Of a stretch of 64,000 bases of DNA, positions 36,188 to 44,711 are shown piece after piece. Position 1 is the first letter of the stretch; the number at the start of each line of letters is the position of its first letter. Source of the stretch: Roseovarius sp. S88 (lineage in GTDB: Bacteria; Pseudomonadota; Alphaproteobacteria; Rhodobacterales; Rhodobacteraceae); contig NZ_CP146069.1 in assembly GCF_037023735.1 (NCBI RefSeq), forward strand, positions 2,025,501 through 2,089,500, in the 5' to 3' direction. The notes under the pieces were generated by a model. That model saw only the letters and a list, made by a program, of their open reading frames with translations. It was not told where the DNA came from and made no database searches. Made by a program: the position numbers and the translations under genes.

Positions 36188-37366
36188 ATGAACGGAGCGG
36201 ACACAGCGTGGATCATCGTGGCCACGGCCCTTGTGCTCTTTATGACATTGCCCGGGCTGGCGCTGTTTTACGGTGGGCTGGTGCGGGCGCGCAATGTGCT
36301 GAGCGTGTTTATGCAATGCTATGCGATTGCCTGTTTGATGAGCATCGTCTGGTTCATCGCCGGGTATTCCATCGCCTTTGGCGACGGCAATGCCTATTGG
36401 GGTGGCTTGGGTAAGATGTTTCTCAGCGGCGTGACCGCTGACACGCTATCGGGCACCTTGCCCGAGGTGCTGTTCTTTGCTTTTCAGATGACCTTCGCCA
36501 TCATTACGCCTGCGCTGATCGTTGGTGCGTATGTTGAACGGATCGGCTTTGGTTTTGTCCTGCTCTTCTCGGCCTTGTGGCTCCTGATCTGCTACGCCCC
36601 TGTCGCGCATTGGATCTGGGGTGGCGGGATGCTCTCGGATGGCGGCATCTTTGGCGAGACCGGTGTCAAGGATTTCGCAGGTGGCATTGTCGTGCATGAA
36701 ACCGCTGGTTTGGCCGCTCTGGTGCTGGCGGTGGTGCTCGGACCACGCAAGAACCGCACAACCCCGCCGCACAATCCCGGCATGGTTATGGTCGGCGCGG
36801 CAATGCTTTGGGTTGGCTGGTTCGGCTTTAATGGCGGAAGCCAGCTGGCGGCCGACGGTGGCGCGGCTATGGCCCTGACAGTCACACATATCTCGGCGGC
36901 AGCGGCGTCTCTCACATGGGTGTTGTGGGAGCGCATCAAGTTTGGCAAATCCTCCCTCGTGGGCATGGTCACAGGCACCATTGCCGGTCTGGCGTCCATC
37001 ACACCCGCCTCGGGCTTTGTTGGCCCTGTGGAGGCCCTGATCATTGGTGGTGTCGCAGGTATCCTGTGTCAGGAAGCCGTGACCCTCATTCGGGAAAAGC
37101 TGAACATCGACGACACGCTGGATGTGTTTGCCGTGCACGGCGTGGGTGGTATCTTTGGCACGATCATGATTGCAGGTTTCGGTGCAGGCTCCTGGGCGGC
37201 ACAGCTAGGTAGCCTGGCGATTGTGGGGCTGTTCACCATTGTGGTGACATTCGTGCTGATCAAGGTTGTGGGTTTGGTCACGCCGCTGCGGGTGGATGAA
37301 GAGACCGAAACCAATGGCCTGGACCTCTCAGTCCACGGCGAGCGCGCCTATGATCTGACAAGCTAG
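36188..37366 (+). CDS. amtB: Ammonium transporter AmtB
   Basis: A 392-residue ammonium channel with about eleven spans. The signature DFAGGIVVHETAGLAALVLAVVLG and the second conserved His in FAVHGVGGIFGTI are present. I choose ATG 36188, eight bases after AAGGA, instead of the open frame's earlier starts; ATG 36179 is possible. There is no glnK upstream, unlike the usual glnK-amtB pair, and no clear signal peptide. It is a likely NtrC target, which is inferred only. Confidence 0.93.
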   Translation: MNGADTAWIIVATALVLFMTLPGLALFYGGLVRARNVLSVFMQCYAIACLMSIVWFIAGYSIAFGDGNAYWGGLGKMFLSGVTADTLSGTLPEVLFFAFQMTFAIITPALIVGAYVERIGFGFVLLFSALWLLICYAPVAHWIWGGGMLSDGGIFGETGVKDFAGGIVVHETAGLAALVLAVVLGPRKNRTTPPHNPGMVMVGAAMLWVGWFGFNGGSQLAADGGAAMALTVTHISAAAASLTWVLWERIKFGKSSLVGMVTGTIAGLASITPASGFVGPVEALIIGGVAGILCQEAVTLIREKLNIDDTLDVFAVHGVGGIFGTIMIAGFGAGSWAAQLGSLAIVGLFTIVVTFVLIKVVGLVTPLRVDEETETNGLDLSVHGERAYDLTS

Positions 37367-37369
37367 CAT

Positions 37370-38668
37370 TCAGGCTGGATCAACAAGCGCCGCTGCGAAG
37401 TCTCGTGGCGGCGCTTTTGTGTCGATGAGGTCCCAAAGTGCTTCGGCACGGCTCGCCCCCAACAATGACGTCGCTTTGGTCTTGATCCGATTGGTGCGCG
37501 CTTCAAGCGGCACAGGTGTATCGAGGTCGTGGGACAGTGTGACGACATCGCCAGTTCTCAGTGTGACATCAACACGTGCCTGCATTTCTGACAGAGCGTT
37601 GTCCTCCACAACCTCAACCTTTTGGCGCATAGCGATGACAGCCGGATCCTGGGTCAAGGCATCGGTGAAGCTGTCCAGCCGGGCTGTGTCATACCCCAAG
37701 AGGCGCATCGCAACGACCTGCGCATAGCTGAACTTGGCCTTCAGGCCGGTGGTTGGCTGAGCGATGTTGCACACGGTCATCCAGCGCGGATGAGTGCTGA
37801 TCTGCACCTTGGCGATAGCATCGGGCGGCGCATCGCACTCTGCCAAAGCTTCCAGCGTGGCGTGCAATCCATGGCAGCAGGCATGAAACTTGTGCTGGAC
37901 TGTGGGAAAGAGCCACTCTTGTCCCAGCCCATTGAGCGCGGTCAGGTCCCCTGCCCCGTGATGCGTTGGACCAAAGCCTTGAGCCGCTTCCAGCGCGGAA
38001 GGGTTGGAGACAAAGCCCTTTGCCGTCAAAACTGCGGCTTCGACGCCGTTGGACGCGGCCAGACCTGCGTTGAAGGGCTTGCCCATCGTCCCGAATTGCG
38101 ACTTCAGACCAGAAGTACGCGTGGCCACAAGGCCAAGCGCAGACCGCATCTGAGCTGCATCCAGCCCCAGCAACCGACCGGCACCCAGGGTTGCCCCAAA
38201 GGCCCCTGCCGTTGCAGTCTGGTGAAAACCCGTCTGGTAGTGACCTCGCCCCAGCCAAACACCCACTCGGATCGAGGCTTCAACACCGACCAGTGCGGCT
38301 TGCTGCACATCGTCCCCGCTGGCACCAACACGCTCTGCAGTGGCCAAAGCCGCCGGAACCACAGCCACCGAAGGATGCCCGATATGGGCAAAATGCGTAT
38401 CGTCATAATCCAGCGCGTGACTGATCGTGCCGTTCACCATCGCCGCCATGCGCGCAGGTACGCGAAGCGCCGTACCAACCAGTCCCGCCTCTGGTGCACC
38501 GCCCTCCTCCTGTGCTTGATCACGCAGGATTTGCGCCACCGGTTCGTTCTGCCCGGCGATGGCCACTGCGGCCCAATCAAGCATTGAAAGCCGCATAATC
38601 TCCAAAGCGTCATCATCAAAACGCGTGCTGATCGCAAAGTCCGACAGGGTTTCAGACAGCTCAGCCAT
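37370..38668 (-). CDS. MmgE/PrpD family protein
   Basis: A 432-residue protein of the 2-methylcitrate dehydratase/MmgE/PrpD fold. The family blocks DWAAVAIAGQNEP, NGTISHALDYDDTH and HPSVAVVPAALATAE, then GRLLGLDAAQMRSALGLVATRTSGL are clear. Without prpB/prpC neighbours, a propionate role is not supported; many members of this family act on other substrates. The start is uncertain among three close ATGs (38668, 38674, 38683), all inside the end of the upstream COQ10-like gene. Confidence 0.85.
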   Translation of the reverse strand: MAELSETLSDFAISTRFDDDALEIMRLSMLDWAAVAIAGQNEPVAQILRDQAQEEGGAPEAGLVGTALRVPARMAAMVNGTISHALDYDDTHFAHIGHPSVAVVPAALATAERVGASGDDVQQAALVGVEASIRVGVWLGRGHYQTGFHQTATAGAFGATLGAGRLLGLDAAQMRSALGLVATRTSGLKSQFGTMGKPFNAGLAASNGVEAAVLTAKGFVSNPSALEAAQGFGPTHHGAGDLTALNGLGQEWLFPTVQHKFHACCHGLHATLEALAECDAPPDAIAKVQISTHPRWMTVCNIAQPTTGLKAKFSYAQVVAMRLLGYDTARLDSFTDALTQDPAVIAMRQKVEVVEDNALSEMQARVDVTLRTGDVVTLSHDLDTPVPLEARTNRIKTKATSLLGASRAEALWDLIDTKAPPRDFAAALVDPA

Positions 38669-39116
38669 TGCCATAGAGTTCATCCGCGCGCGCCTCAAAA
38701 GCCCGGACGATCCGCTTCATCGCCTCAAAGAAAAAGAGCTCTGCGGCGGACTGCAAAAGCTTGTTGCGAAAGGCGAAATCCACATCGAATTTGACCTCGC
38801 AGCCACCTTCGTCCAGATCCCTGAAGGCCCAGTTCGACAGCATATGCTGAAACGGCCCATCGAGGTATTCGGTGGCAATATGGTGCTGTGCTTTGTTCAG
38901 CGCCACTCGGCTTCCAAATCGCTCGCGGAACACCTTAAAGCTGATCACCAGATCGGCTTCCATCACGTCGGTGCCATCCTCCTGCGGCGTGACTTTTCGC
39001 ACCCGAGCCGCGGCCGTCCACGGTAGAAACTTTGGATAGGACTCGACATCAGCCACAAGCGTATACATTTGCTCAGCGCTGTAGGACAAATGGCGGGTCT
39101 CGGCGTGGGATGGCAT
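38661..39116 (-). CDS. COQ10/RatA-like START-domain protein
   Basis: A 151-residue polyketide-cyclase/START fold protein similar to COQ10 (ubiquinone binding) and RatA. The opening RHLSYSAEQMYTLVADVESYPKFLPWTAAARV is typical, as is the late FRNKLLQSAAELFFFEAMKRIVRAFEARADELYG. It probably helps ubiquinone function in the membrane; the RatA translation-inhibitor role is not evident from sequence. It overlaps the following MmgE gene. Confidence 0.88.
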   Translation of the reverse strand: MPSHAETRHLSYSAEQMYTLVADVESYPKFLPWTAAARVRKVTPQEDGTDVMEADLVISFKVFRERFGSRVALNKAQHHIATEYLDGPFQHMLSNWAFRDLDEGGCEVKFDVDFAFRNKLLQSAAELFFFEAMKRIVRAFEARADELYGNG

Positions 39117-39370
39117 TCGGCTTGGTGAGTTCGTCAGTGTCTATGCAGTACACAGCTGTGTCTGCGACCGGGCTCGAAAAAGCAAGTCAAACCGAAGCCG
39201 ACGCGCGCATTTGTCATGGGATCGAGCAAGGCCAACCCAGCGGCCTGGCCGCCGATGCGCCGCTACTGACACAGTTGAGCAAGGGCTCACCCCTCCAATC
39301 GGGCACAATGCTTTGAAAAATACCCATGCCGAAACATGATTTGGTTCTTGGGCTGCTCAATGATTGGGTC

Positions 39371-39444
39371 TGGAGGCGAGTACCGGAATCGAACCGGTGT
39401 ACACGGATTTGCAATCCGCTGCGTAACCACTCCGCCAACTCGCC
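39371..39444 (-). tRNA. tRNA-Cys (GCA)
   Basis: A 74-base cloverleaf on the minus strand: acceptor GGCGAGT/ACTCGCC, anticodon loop TTGCAAA giving anticodon GCA, T-arm with GGTTCGATTCC, and an encoded CCA end. The discriminator base is T, as usual for tRNA-Cys. Confidence 0.95.
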
Positions 39445-39594
39445 TCTTAGTGACCGCGTCTACCTAGCATATGCCAGCCCGAGCACAAGCCAAAATCATT
39501 GGGTGCCGGACACAGGAAACTCCGGTGGAATGGTTCGGGTAAAGTTCGGACCCTATTCGCACTTAAATAGCCGGGGGCGGTGGCAGACTTAAAC
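39445..39594. other. Non-coding stretch between tRNA-Cys and the repeat
   Basis: No gene is seen. It carries the upstream region of tRNA-Cys. The A/T-richer composition characteristic of the next 1.3 kb begins close to its right end. Confidence 0.4.
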
Positions 39595-39613
39595 TGGCGG
39601 ACCCAAGAGGATT
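39595..39613 (+). repeat. Distal attachment-type repeat (copy of tRNA-Arg 3' end)
   Basis: 19 bases identical to the 3' end of tRNA-Arg, CCA included. Directly after it, TCTTGGGT (39618-39625) pairs with ACCCAAGA (39601-39608), forming an 8-bp stem that may add structure to the site. Confidence 0.7.
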
Positions 39614-39847
39614 AGCATCTTGGGTGCTTTAATCATTTATAAACAGTGTTTTGGCTTATAATTGTGGCTAACCTTTTAGGTGGGTTAGCCATTGTAAGTC
39701 CTTATTTTGTAAGGCTTTCAAGAACGACGCTTCGAGACAGTCTGACCGTACACGAACGTAGCAGGCGGTCGCTAAGCTTGGGGCAGTTACCGCTACCAGC
39801 CCTAAGCGGTCATCGAAGAAGCTTCATCAAACTCCCTAAAGTCAAAA
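39614..39847. other. A/T-rich non-coding stretch inside the island
   Basis: I see no supported gene. A rightward open frame of 84 residues from 39646 runs through it and through the terminator of the opposite gene, has no clear RBS and is judged spurious. Confidence 0.4.
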
Positions 39848-39867
39848 GGCCGCCCATTCAGGCGGCC
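39848..39867 (-). terminator. Terminator of the VPLPA-CTERM gene
   Basis: On the minus strand GGCCGCC and GGCGGCC pair perfectly around a 6-base loop and are followed by TTTTGAC. It lies 30 bases after the stop codon at 39897. Confidence 0.8.
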
Positions 39868-39896
39868 CAAGTTTATTTGTTTATGCTCTTGAGATT

Positions 39897-40475
39897 CTAA
39901 CCCGCTCGCTTGCGTATGGCAAATAGGCTTCCAAGAGCAGCTATCAGCATCCAAGCAGCAGCAGGAAGCGGCACAGGAGCAGGAGCACTCAAGTCAGCTC
40001 TCTTCGGAGTACCAACATCGTTAGCTACTTCACCTCCAATAAAACCCGGCGTACAATCGTCACACACGCCAACATCAACTTGCTCGCTCAAAAAGTTGGC
40101 ACCTGCCCCAACAATCGAAACCAGAAAGTCAAAGCTCAAGGGAGCCGAAAGTGGCTGTCCAACAATTCCTGATACTCCAAATGCTCCTCCTGAAACGCCG
40201 CCAGCCGGAGCGCTCAAGGTTCCGCCAATATTACTGCTTAGCAGTGATGCGACGGAAAAGTCGAAATTATTCAAGCTGCCGTCCCAATCAAAAACAATCT
40301 CGTTGAATGTGCTAAACGTGCTCGTAATGTCTCCTGACAACCTAAGTAAATCATCGGCGTCGTCGAACTCTGCCGAAAAATTGGCCACAGTAATCGCTCC
40401 AGCAGTGCTTGCAGTTATCAACACCGCTGTCAAACCCGCCGACGCGAGCTTAACTGTTTCTTTAATTAAGTTCAT
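39897..40475 (-). CDS. VPLPA-CTERM sorted secreted protein
   Basis: A 192-residue exported protein with an N-terminal signal peptide (ending near TAGA) and a C-terminal VPLPA sorting signal from about residue 168: VPLPAAAWMLIAALGSLF then IRKRAG. Such proteins are recognised by an exosortase (XrtD type in Rhodobacterales), cleaved and held at or released from the surface. The middle is Ser/Gly/Asp-rich with no known fold. It is the cargo of the tRNA-Arg island and has its own terminator. No exosortase lies in the window. Confidence 0.85.
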   Translation of the reverse strand: MNLIKETVKLASAGLTAVLITASTAGAITVANFSAEFDDADDLLRLSGDITSTFSTFNEIVFDWDGSLNNFDFSVASLLSSNIGGTLSAPAGGVSGGAFGVSGIVGQPLSAPLSFDFLVSIVGAGANFLSEQVDVGVCDDCTPGFIGGEVANDVGTPKRADLSAPAPVPLPAAAWMLIAALGSLFAIRKRAG

Positions 40476-40508
40476 TGGTTACCCCCCTATTGGTCAACGT
40501 AGTAAACT

Positions 40509-40543
40509 ACAGCTGTAGACTTAACAGCTTTGTACTAACAGCT
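40509..40543 (-). promoter_or_regulatory. Three iterated AGCTGT elements upstream of the VPLPA-CTERM gene
   Basis: On the plus strand ACAGCT occurs at 40509, 40524 and 40538, about 14-15 bases apart; the two right-hand copies share TAACAGCTT. The first lies inside a perfect 12-bp palindrome CTACAGCTGTAG (40507-40518). They stand 34-68 bases before the gene start, where an activator or repressor would bind. I cannot name the regulator. Confidence 0.45.
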
Positions 40544-40544
40544 T

Positions 40545-40957
40545 AAAGATGCACGGCAATGTTAACTCGAGTCAACGAGTTTAGCACCTTGCTAAGGGTC
40601 GGGGGATAATCTCTCATAACTCCGCCATGGAAAGTTACTATCTTTATCAATAACTTGTACGACTTCTCGGTTATATTCGCTTAACTTGTTTGGACTGCAG
40701 TTCAAGTCCAGCCAGCCTAAGTTTCTTTGCTTCAATTTGTTGAATCGAATTGTCCGCATCTGTGTTATTCGCGTCTCGTACAACGCGCAGCTATTCGGGT
40801 TTAAAACAGCCGCTGAGCGCTGTGAGCCCCTTTTCGAGCCTCGGTAGACCGCTAAACGCCGGTTCAGCGAAAGCAGATTCTTTTGTAAGGAATGGACAGT
40901 TTTTACCCCCTGACAAAGGGTTAAACACCATTAAGTCTTTGTTTTTATTTATAAAAA
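40545..40957. other. A/T-rich stretch between the VPLPA-CTERM gene and tRNA-Arg
   Basis: No supported gene. A 63-residue leftward frame (40592-40783) is open but shows no RBS or recognisable product. No integrase or excisionase fragment is seen. Confidence 0.4.
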
Positions 40958-41034
40958 TGGCGGACCCAAGAGGATTCGAACCTCTGGCCTCTGCCTTCGG
41001 AGGGCAGCGCTCTATCCAGCTGAGCTATGGGTCC
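40958..41034 (-). tRNA. tRNA-Arg (CCG)
   Basis: A 77-base cloverleaf on the minus strand: acceptor GGACCCA/TGGGTCC, D-arm GCTCAGCTGGATAGAGC, anticodon stem CTGCC/GGCAG with loop CTCCGAA (anticodon CCG), T-arm AGAGGTTCGAATCCTCT, discriminator G and encoded CCA. Its 3' 19 bases are duplicated at 39595. Confidence 0.95.
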
Positions 41035-41083
41035 GCGTGAGAGGCTCTATAGCTGTCGTGCCGCGGCCTTTCAATCTGCAATT

Positions 41084-42304
41084 TCAGGCAAAAAGCTCAT
41101 GCGCCAGTTCAAGCGCCTCGACCAGCACGTCGACCTCGGCCTCGGTGTTGTAGAGGCCAAAGGAAGCGCGGCATGTGGCGGTGACCCCGAGGTGATCCAT
41201 CAACGGCCCGGCGCAATGGTGTCCGGCGCGCACAGCGACACCTTTCTTGTCAAGGATGGTCGAGATGTCATGCGCGTGCGCCGCGCCATCGAGCGTAAAG
41301 GAAAAAATCGCAGCCTTGTCAGGGGTTGTGCCTTGAAGCTGCAACCAGTTTAACCCTTTGAGCTGCGCCATGGCATAGTCGCGCAGACGGTTTTCATGAG
41401 CGGCGATGTTGTCCATCCCCAGACCCATCATGTATTCCAGCGCAACGCCCAGTCCTATGGTTTGCACGATGCCCGGTGTGCCCGCCTCAAATTTCATCGG
41501 GGGGTCGGCATAGGTGATCTCATCCTTATGAACTTCACGGATCATATCGCCGCCGCCCATGAAGGGACGCATCTCAGAGAGGCGGTCCTTGTGCACGAAG
41601 ATCGCGCCGGACCCCGAGGGACCATAGAGCTTGTGACCGGTGATCGCATAGAAATCACAACCCAGATCATCGAGGTTCACAGGCCCGTGCACAGCACCCT
41701 GAGAACCGTCGACCAGCACTGGCACGCCCTTGGCGTGGGCGGCGTCGGTGATGGTTTTGATATCAACCTGCGTGCCCAGCACATTTGACAGCTGCGTGAT
41801 CGCCACCAGTTTTGTTTTGGGGCCAATCGCATCGATCACTGCCTGCGGGTCGAGCGCGCCGGTGCTGTCCACATCCACCCATTTGAGCGCCACACCCTGC
41901 CGTTCGCGCAGGAAATGCCAGGGCACGATATTGGCGTGGTGTTCCATAACGGACAGCACGATCTCGTCCCCGGCTTCCATGCGCGGCATGGCCCAGCCAT
42001 AGGCGACCATGTTGATACCCTCGGTCGTGCCGGAGTTGAGGATGATCTGATCCTCATCCGCCACGCCAAGAAACCGCGCGATGATGCCGCGCACGGCTTC
42101 GTACTTCTCGGTTGCGAGGTTGCTAAGGTAATGCAGGCCACGGTGCACATTGGCGTATTCCTGGGCGTAGGCCCGCGTGATGGCGTCAATCACGACCTGC
42201 GGCTTTTGTGCACTTGCGCCATTGTCGAGATAGACCAGCGGCTTGCCATTGACCTCTCGTGAGAGGATCGGAAAGTCTTTGCGGATTTCATTTACATCAT
42301 ACAT
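41084..42304 (-). CDS. sufS: Cysteine desulfurase SufS
   Basis: A PLP enzyme of 406 residues that takes sulfur from cysteine for Fe-S assembly. PLP Lys in FYAITGHKLYGPSG, active Cys in RAGHHCAGPLMDHLG, and the N-terminal IRKDFPILSREVNGKPLVYLDNGASAQKP are typical of group II SufS. It is the last gene of the suf operon. Its ATG overlaps the end of the Yip1 gene by eight bases. No sufE is seen next to it. Confidence 0.95.
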   Translation of the reverse strand: MYDVNEIRKDFPILSREVNGKPLVYLDNGASAQKPQVVIDAITRAYAQEYANVHRGLHYLSNLATEKYEAVRGIIARFLGVADEDQIILNSGTTEGINMVAYGWAMPRMEAGDEIVLSVMEHHANIVPWHFLRERQGVALKWVDVDSTGALDPQAVIDAIGPKTKLVAITQLSNVLGTQVDIKTITDAAHAKGVPVLVDGSQGAVHGPVNLDDLGCDFYAITGHKLYGPSGSGAIFVHKDRLSEMRPFMGGGDMIREVHKDEITYADPPMKFEAGTPGIVQTIGLGVALEYMMGLGMDNIAAHENRLRDYAMAQLKGLNWLQLQGTTPDKAAIFSFTLDGAAHAHDISTILDKKGVAVRAGHHCAGPLMDHLGVTATCRASFGLYNTEAEVDVLVEALELAHELFA

Positions 42305-42946
42305 TTCCAGCCCCTCCGGTTATGCCGAGGAATAGTCCGCCCAGAACACCCATAGCGATTGAAGCCCCAAAAAGAACCGCAATGAACGACACGACGAGAA
42401 CACCAAACGCCTTGAGGGGATTGTTGAACCCGTGCGCCGCGTCAAGAAAGCTTGTTACGGCCCAAAGCGTCCAGGCCAGAAACACAAGTGAGCCCAGCGC
42501 CGCGAGAGCGGGCACAATCAGGCTGATGAGGAACAGACCAAATGACAGCAACAAGGTCATGACTTGTAACAGGGTGAAGACGCTGAGGATGTCCAGAAGG
42601 CTGCCCTGCCCGCCCAAAGCTCGCCCCACCCAACACAACACATGCACCATCAGCACGGTGAAACCGAACAGCATCACTGTCGTAAAGAACGGGCTGTCTG
42701 TGAACAAAGAGTACAAAAGGAGGGTTTGCTGACCATTTGGCGTTCTGGACAGTTCTTCTAAGAGCGCGGGGGCAAAGGTGCCGCCAAGAAGCGCCCCACC
42801 ATATAGAGCGACGACAACACAACAGTAAGCGATAACAGCATCCACCACACGGACGCGGGCAACCCAAGCGCAATCACGCGTTCAGCGGCTGCACGCGGGT
42901 TCTGTAGCGTCAGCGCAAAGAGTGGTTTAAACGTCTCAGAATTCAC
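42297..42946 (-). pseudogene. Yip1-family membrane protein split by a one-base deletion
   Basis: The start (GTG 42946, overlapping the previous stop as GTGA) reads NSETFKPLFALTLQNPRAAAERVIALGLPASVWWMLLSLTVVL and runs out of frame at 42758. The rest (ALLEELSRTPNGQQTLLLYSL to the stop at 42297) is in another frame. Adding one C to the run of five (plus-strand GGGGG at 42768-42772) gives a continuous 216-residue protein with about five spans. A sequencing error is likely, because both halves otherwise look under normal selection. Function in the suf operon is unknown. Confidence 0.8.
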
Positions 42947-43428
42947 TTCGCCCCCCACCCGGCTTCGCGCAGGTTTGACACCCAAAACCACAAGAACACG
43001 GCCAGCCAAATGGCCCCGACAATGGTCAGCGCCTGACCCGGGCCGATAAAGCCTGCAACCAGCCCATGCAAGAGCTTGAGCGGGCTTGCTGCCAGAAAGG
43101 CCCAGAAGAGCGCAAGACGTGTGGCAAAGCCCGTGACGGCCCCGCCCATGGCGCGCAGCACAAATTGGCTCACAAAGGCAATCGCGTAGAAGATCAGAGG
43201 CGCAATGAAAATCCAGGCCATGAGCGACCCGCCCAATAGTGGATTGAGCTCCTGATCAGTAAGATGCGCCTCTCTGGACAAGGCTGGCCACTGGGCCACG
43301 AAAAAGACCGCGCAGCCTGCCATCAGAATGGCAAGCGCACGGCCTTCGTTTTCGCCCATATCCAAGAGACGCCGGAAAACCGTGCGCGGACCTCGGTAGG
43401 TCGCGACGATGTCAGTCGTCACTGGCAT
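42943..43428 (-). CDS. Yip1-family membrane protein in the suf operon
   Basis: A 161-residue protein with about four spans after a soluble start (VTTDIVATYRGPRTVFRRLLDMGENEGRALAILMAGCAVFF). Yip1-domain proteins of this kind sit between sufD and sufS in many Rhodobacterales. A role in placing the assembly machinery at the membrane is possible but not shown. Its start touches the sufD stop and its end overlaps the next Yip1 gene. Confidence 0.75.
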   Translation of the reverse strand: MPVTTDIVATYRGPRTVFRRLLDMGENEGRALAILMAGCAVFFVAQWPALSREAHLTDQELNPLLGGSLMAWIFIAPLIFYAIAFVSQFVLRAMGGAVTGFATRLALFWAFLAASPLKLLHGLVAGFIGPGQALTIVGAIWLAVFLWFWVSNLREAGWGAK

Positions 43429-44711
43429 TAGTCGCGCCGCCGCTCCAGCCAGGCTTCGAGCCTTGCATTAATGTCTTCACGCAAGTCTTCGTTCTCGATC
43501 TCTTCCACGGCCTCCGCCAAAAAGGCCAGTGTCAAAAGATCGGTCGCGATGCTGTGTGGAACGCCGCGCGCGCGGAGGTAAAACAGGGCTTCCTCGTCAA
43601 TTGCGCCAGAGGTCGAGCCATGGGAACAAGCCACGTCATCGGCGTAGATTTCAAGTTCAGGCTTGGCGAGAAACTCACTGTCGCCGTCCAAAAGCAGAGA
43701 TTGGCTGATTTGGTAGCCATCGGTTTTCTGCGCGCCGGGCTGAACCAGGATTTTGCCCTGAAAAACACCCGTGGCGCCGTTGCGCAGAACCTTCTTGAAC
43801 ACCTGACGGCTTTCGCAGTTCACCGCGTCATGAGTGATGAACACTGTGTCATCATGGTGAAAATCACCATCCCCGACACAGGCACCCGCCACATGCGCCA
43901 CGGCATTGTCGCCTGTCAGTTCCACAACGCATTCATTGCGGGTCAGAACGCCGTTGGCCGTCAAAGTGAAGGACTTGAACGTGCTTTCCTCGCCCAGCCG
44001 CGCAAACATATGTGTGACGGCCCGACGCTCATGGTCGCGCCCTTGTGCCCGGATGTGGTGAAGCGCGCCGCCATCGGCGATCTCGATCTCCATGCATTTG
44101 TTGAACCGTGCCGCCGCCGGACCGGTTTCAAGGATCGTCGCCGCAGCGCCACTTTCCACCCGCACAACATGATGCAGGAACACGTCAGATGTCTCTGATC
44201 TATGCGTGTAGATCAGGTTGATCGGCTTTGACGGTTGACCAGTGACCCGGATTGTTACGCCATCGCCGGCATAAGCGGTGTTCAGTGCAGCCAGCGGGCG
44301 CGCGACGGGTGTTTGACCGCGTGCCTCAAGGACCCCATACAGATCCTCCGCCCAGTGATCATCGGTGCAGCATACGTCTTCCAGCCGGTCGACCTGCACC
44401 CCCTCTAGTTCGAACGGATCTGACAGCTCTGGGCTATAGACCCCATCCACGAAGACGATTTTGAGCCGGTCCACGTTGTCGAAAAGCGGGGTTTCGTCGT
44501 CTACAAAGAGAGCCGCTTTTGGCGCATCCGGTTGCACCAGCGTGTCAGGTTTGGTGAATTTCCAGTATTCATCCCGACCCTGCGGCAGACCCATGCTGCG
44601 CAGCCGGGCAAGAGCAGCCTGACGCGCCTCAGCGGTACAGCCCACATCGGGAACCGTCATTGTGGCCAAACGACCTTCTGTCGCAGAATGCCTGCGGTCA
44701 TCAAGTGCCAT
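43428..44711 (-). CDS. sufD: Fe-S assembly scaffold protein SufD
   Basis: A 427-residue beta-helix scaffold partner of SufB. The conserved C-terminal QISQSLLLDGDSEFLAKPELEIYADDVACSHGSTSGAIDEEALFYLRARGV with the functional His is clear, as is the early LRSMGLPQGRDEYWKFTKPD. It lies between sufC (sharing one base) and the Yip1 gene. It forms the SufBCD complex. Confidence 0.95.
   Translation of the reverse strand: MALDDRRHSATEGRLATMTVPDVGCTAEARQAALARLRSMGLPQGRDEYWKFTKPDTLVQPDAPKAALFVDDETPLFDNVDRLKIVFVDGVYSPELSDPFELEGVQVDRLEDVCCTDDHWAEDLYGVLEARGQTPVARPLAALNTAYAGDGVTIRVTGQPSKPINLIYTHRSETSDVFLHHVVRVESGAAATILETGPAAARFNKCMEIEIADGGALHHIRAQGRDHERRAVTHMFARLGEESTFKSFTLTANGVLTRNECVVELTGDNAVAHVAGACVGDGDFHHDDTVFITHDAVNCESRQVFKKVLRNGATGVFQGKILVQPGAQKTDGYQISQSLLLDGDSEFLAKPELEIYADDVACSHGSTSGAIDEEALFYLRARGVPHSIATDLLTLAFLAEAVEEIENEDLREDINARLEAWLERRRD

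Larger units (their letters stand above)
39595..40976. mobile_element. Small tRNA-Arg-associated island
   Basis: The 3' terminal 19 bases of the tRNA-Arg gene (plus strand tggcggacccaagaggatt at 40958-40976) recur exactly and in the same direction at 39595-39613. This is the layout left by integration at a tRNA 3' end. The 1.36 kb between is richer in A/T and holds one cargo gene with its own terminator and no integrase. It is either a minimal element mobilised in trans or a deletion remnant of a larger island. Confidence 0.6.

Noticed and set aside
39646..39900. 84-residue plus-strand frame in the tRNA-Arg island
   Set aside because: No RBS, runs through the terminator and stop of the VPLPA-CTERM gene, and the product is basic and without family features.
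40592..40783. 63-residue minus-strand frame beside the VPLPA-CTERM gene
   Set aside because: No RBS and no recognisable motif; A/T-rich sequence gives such frames by chance.
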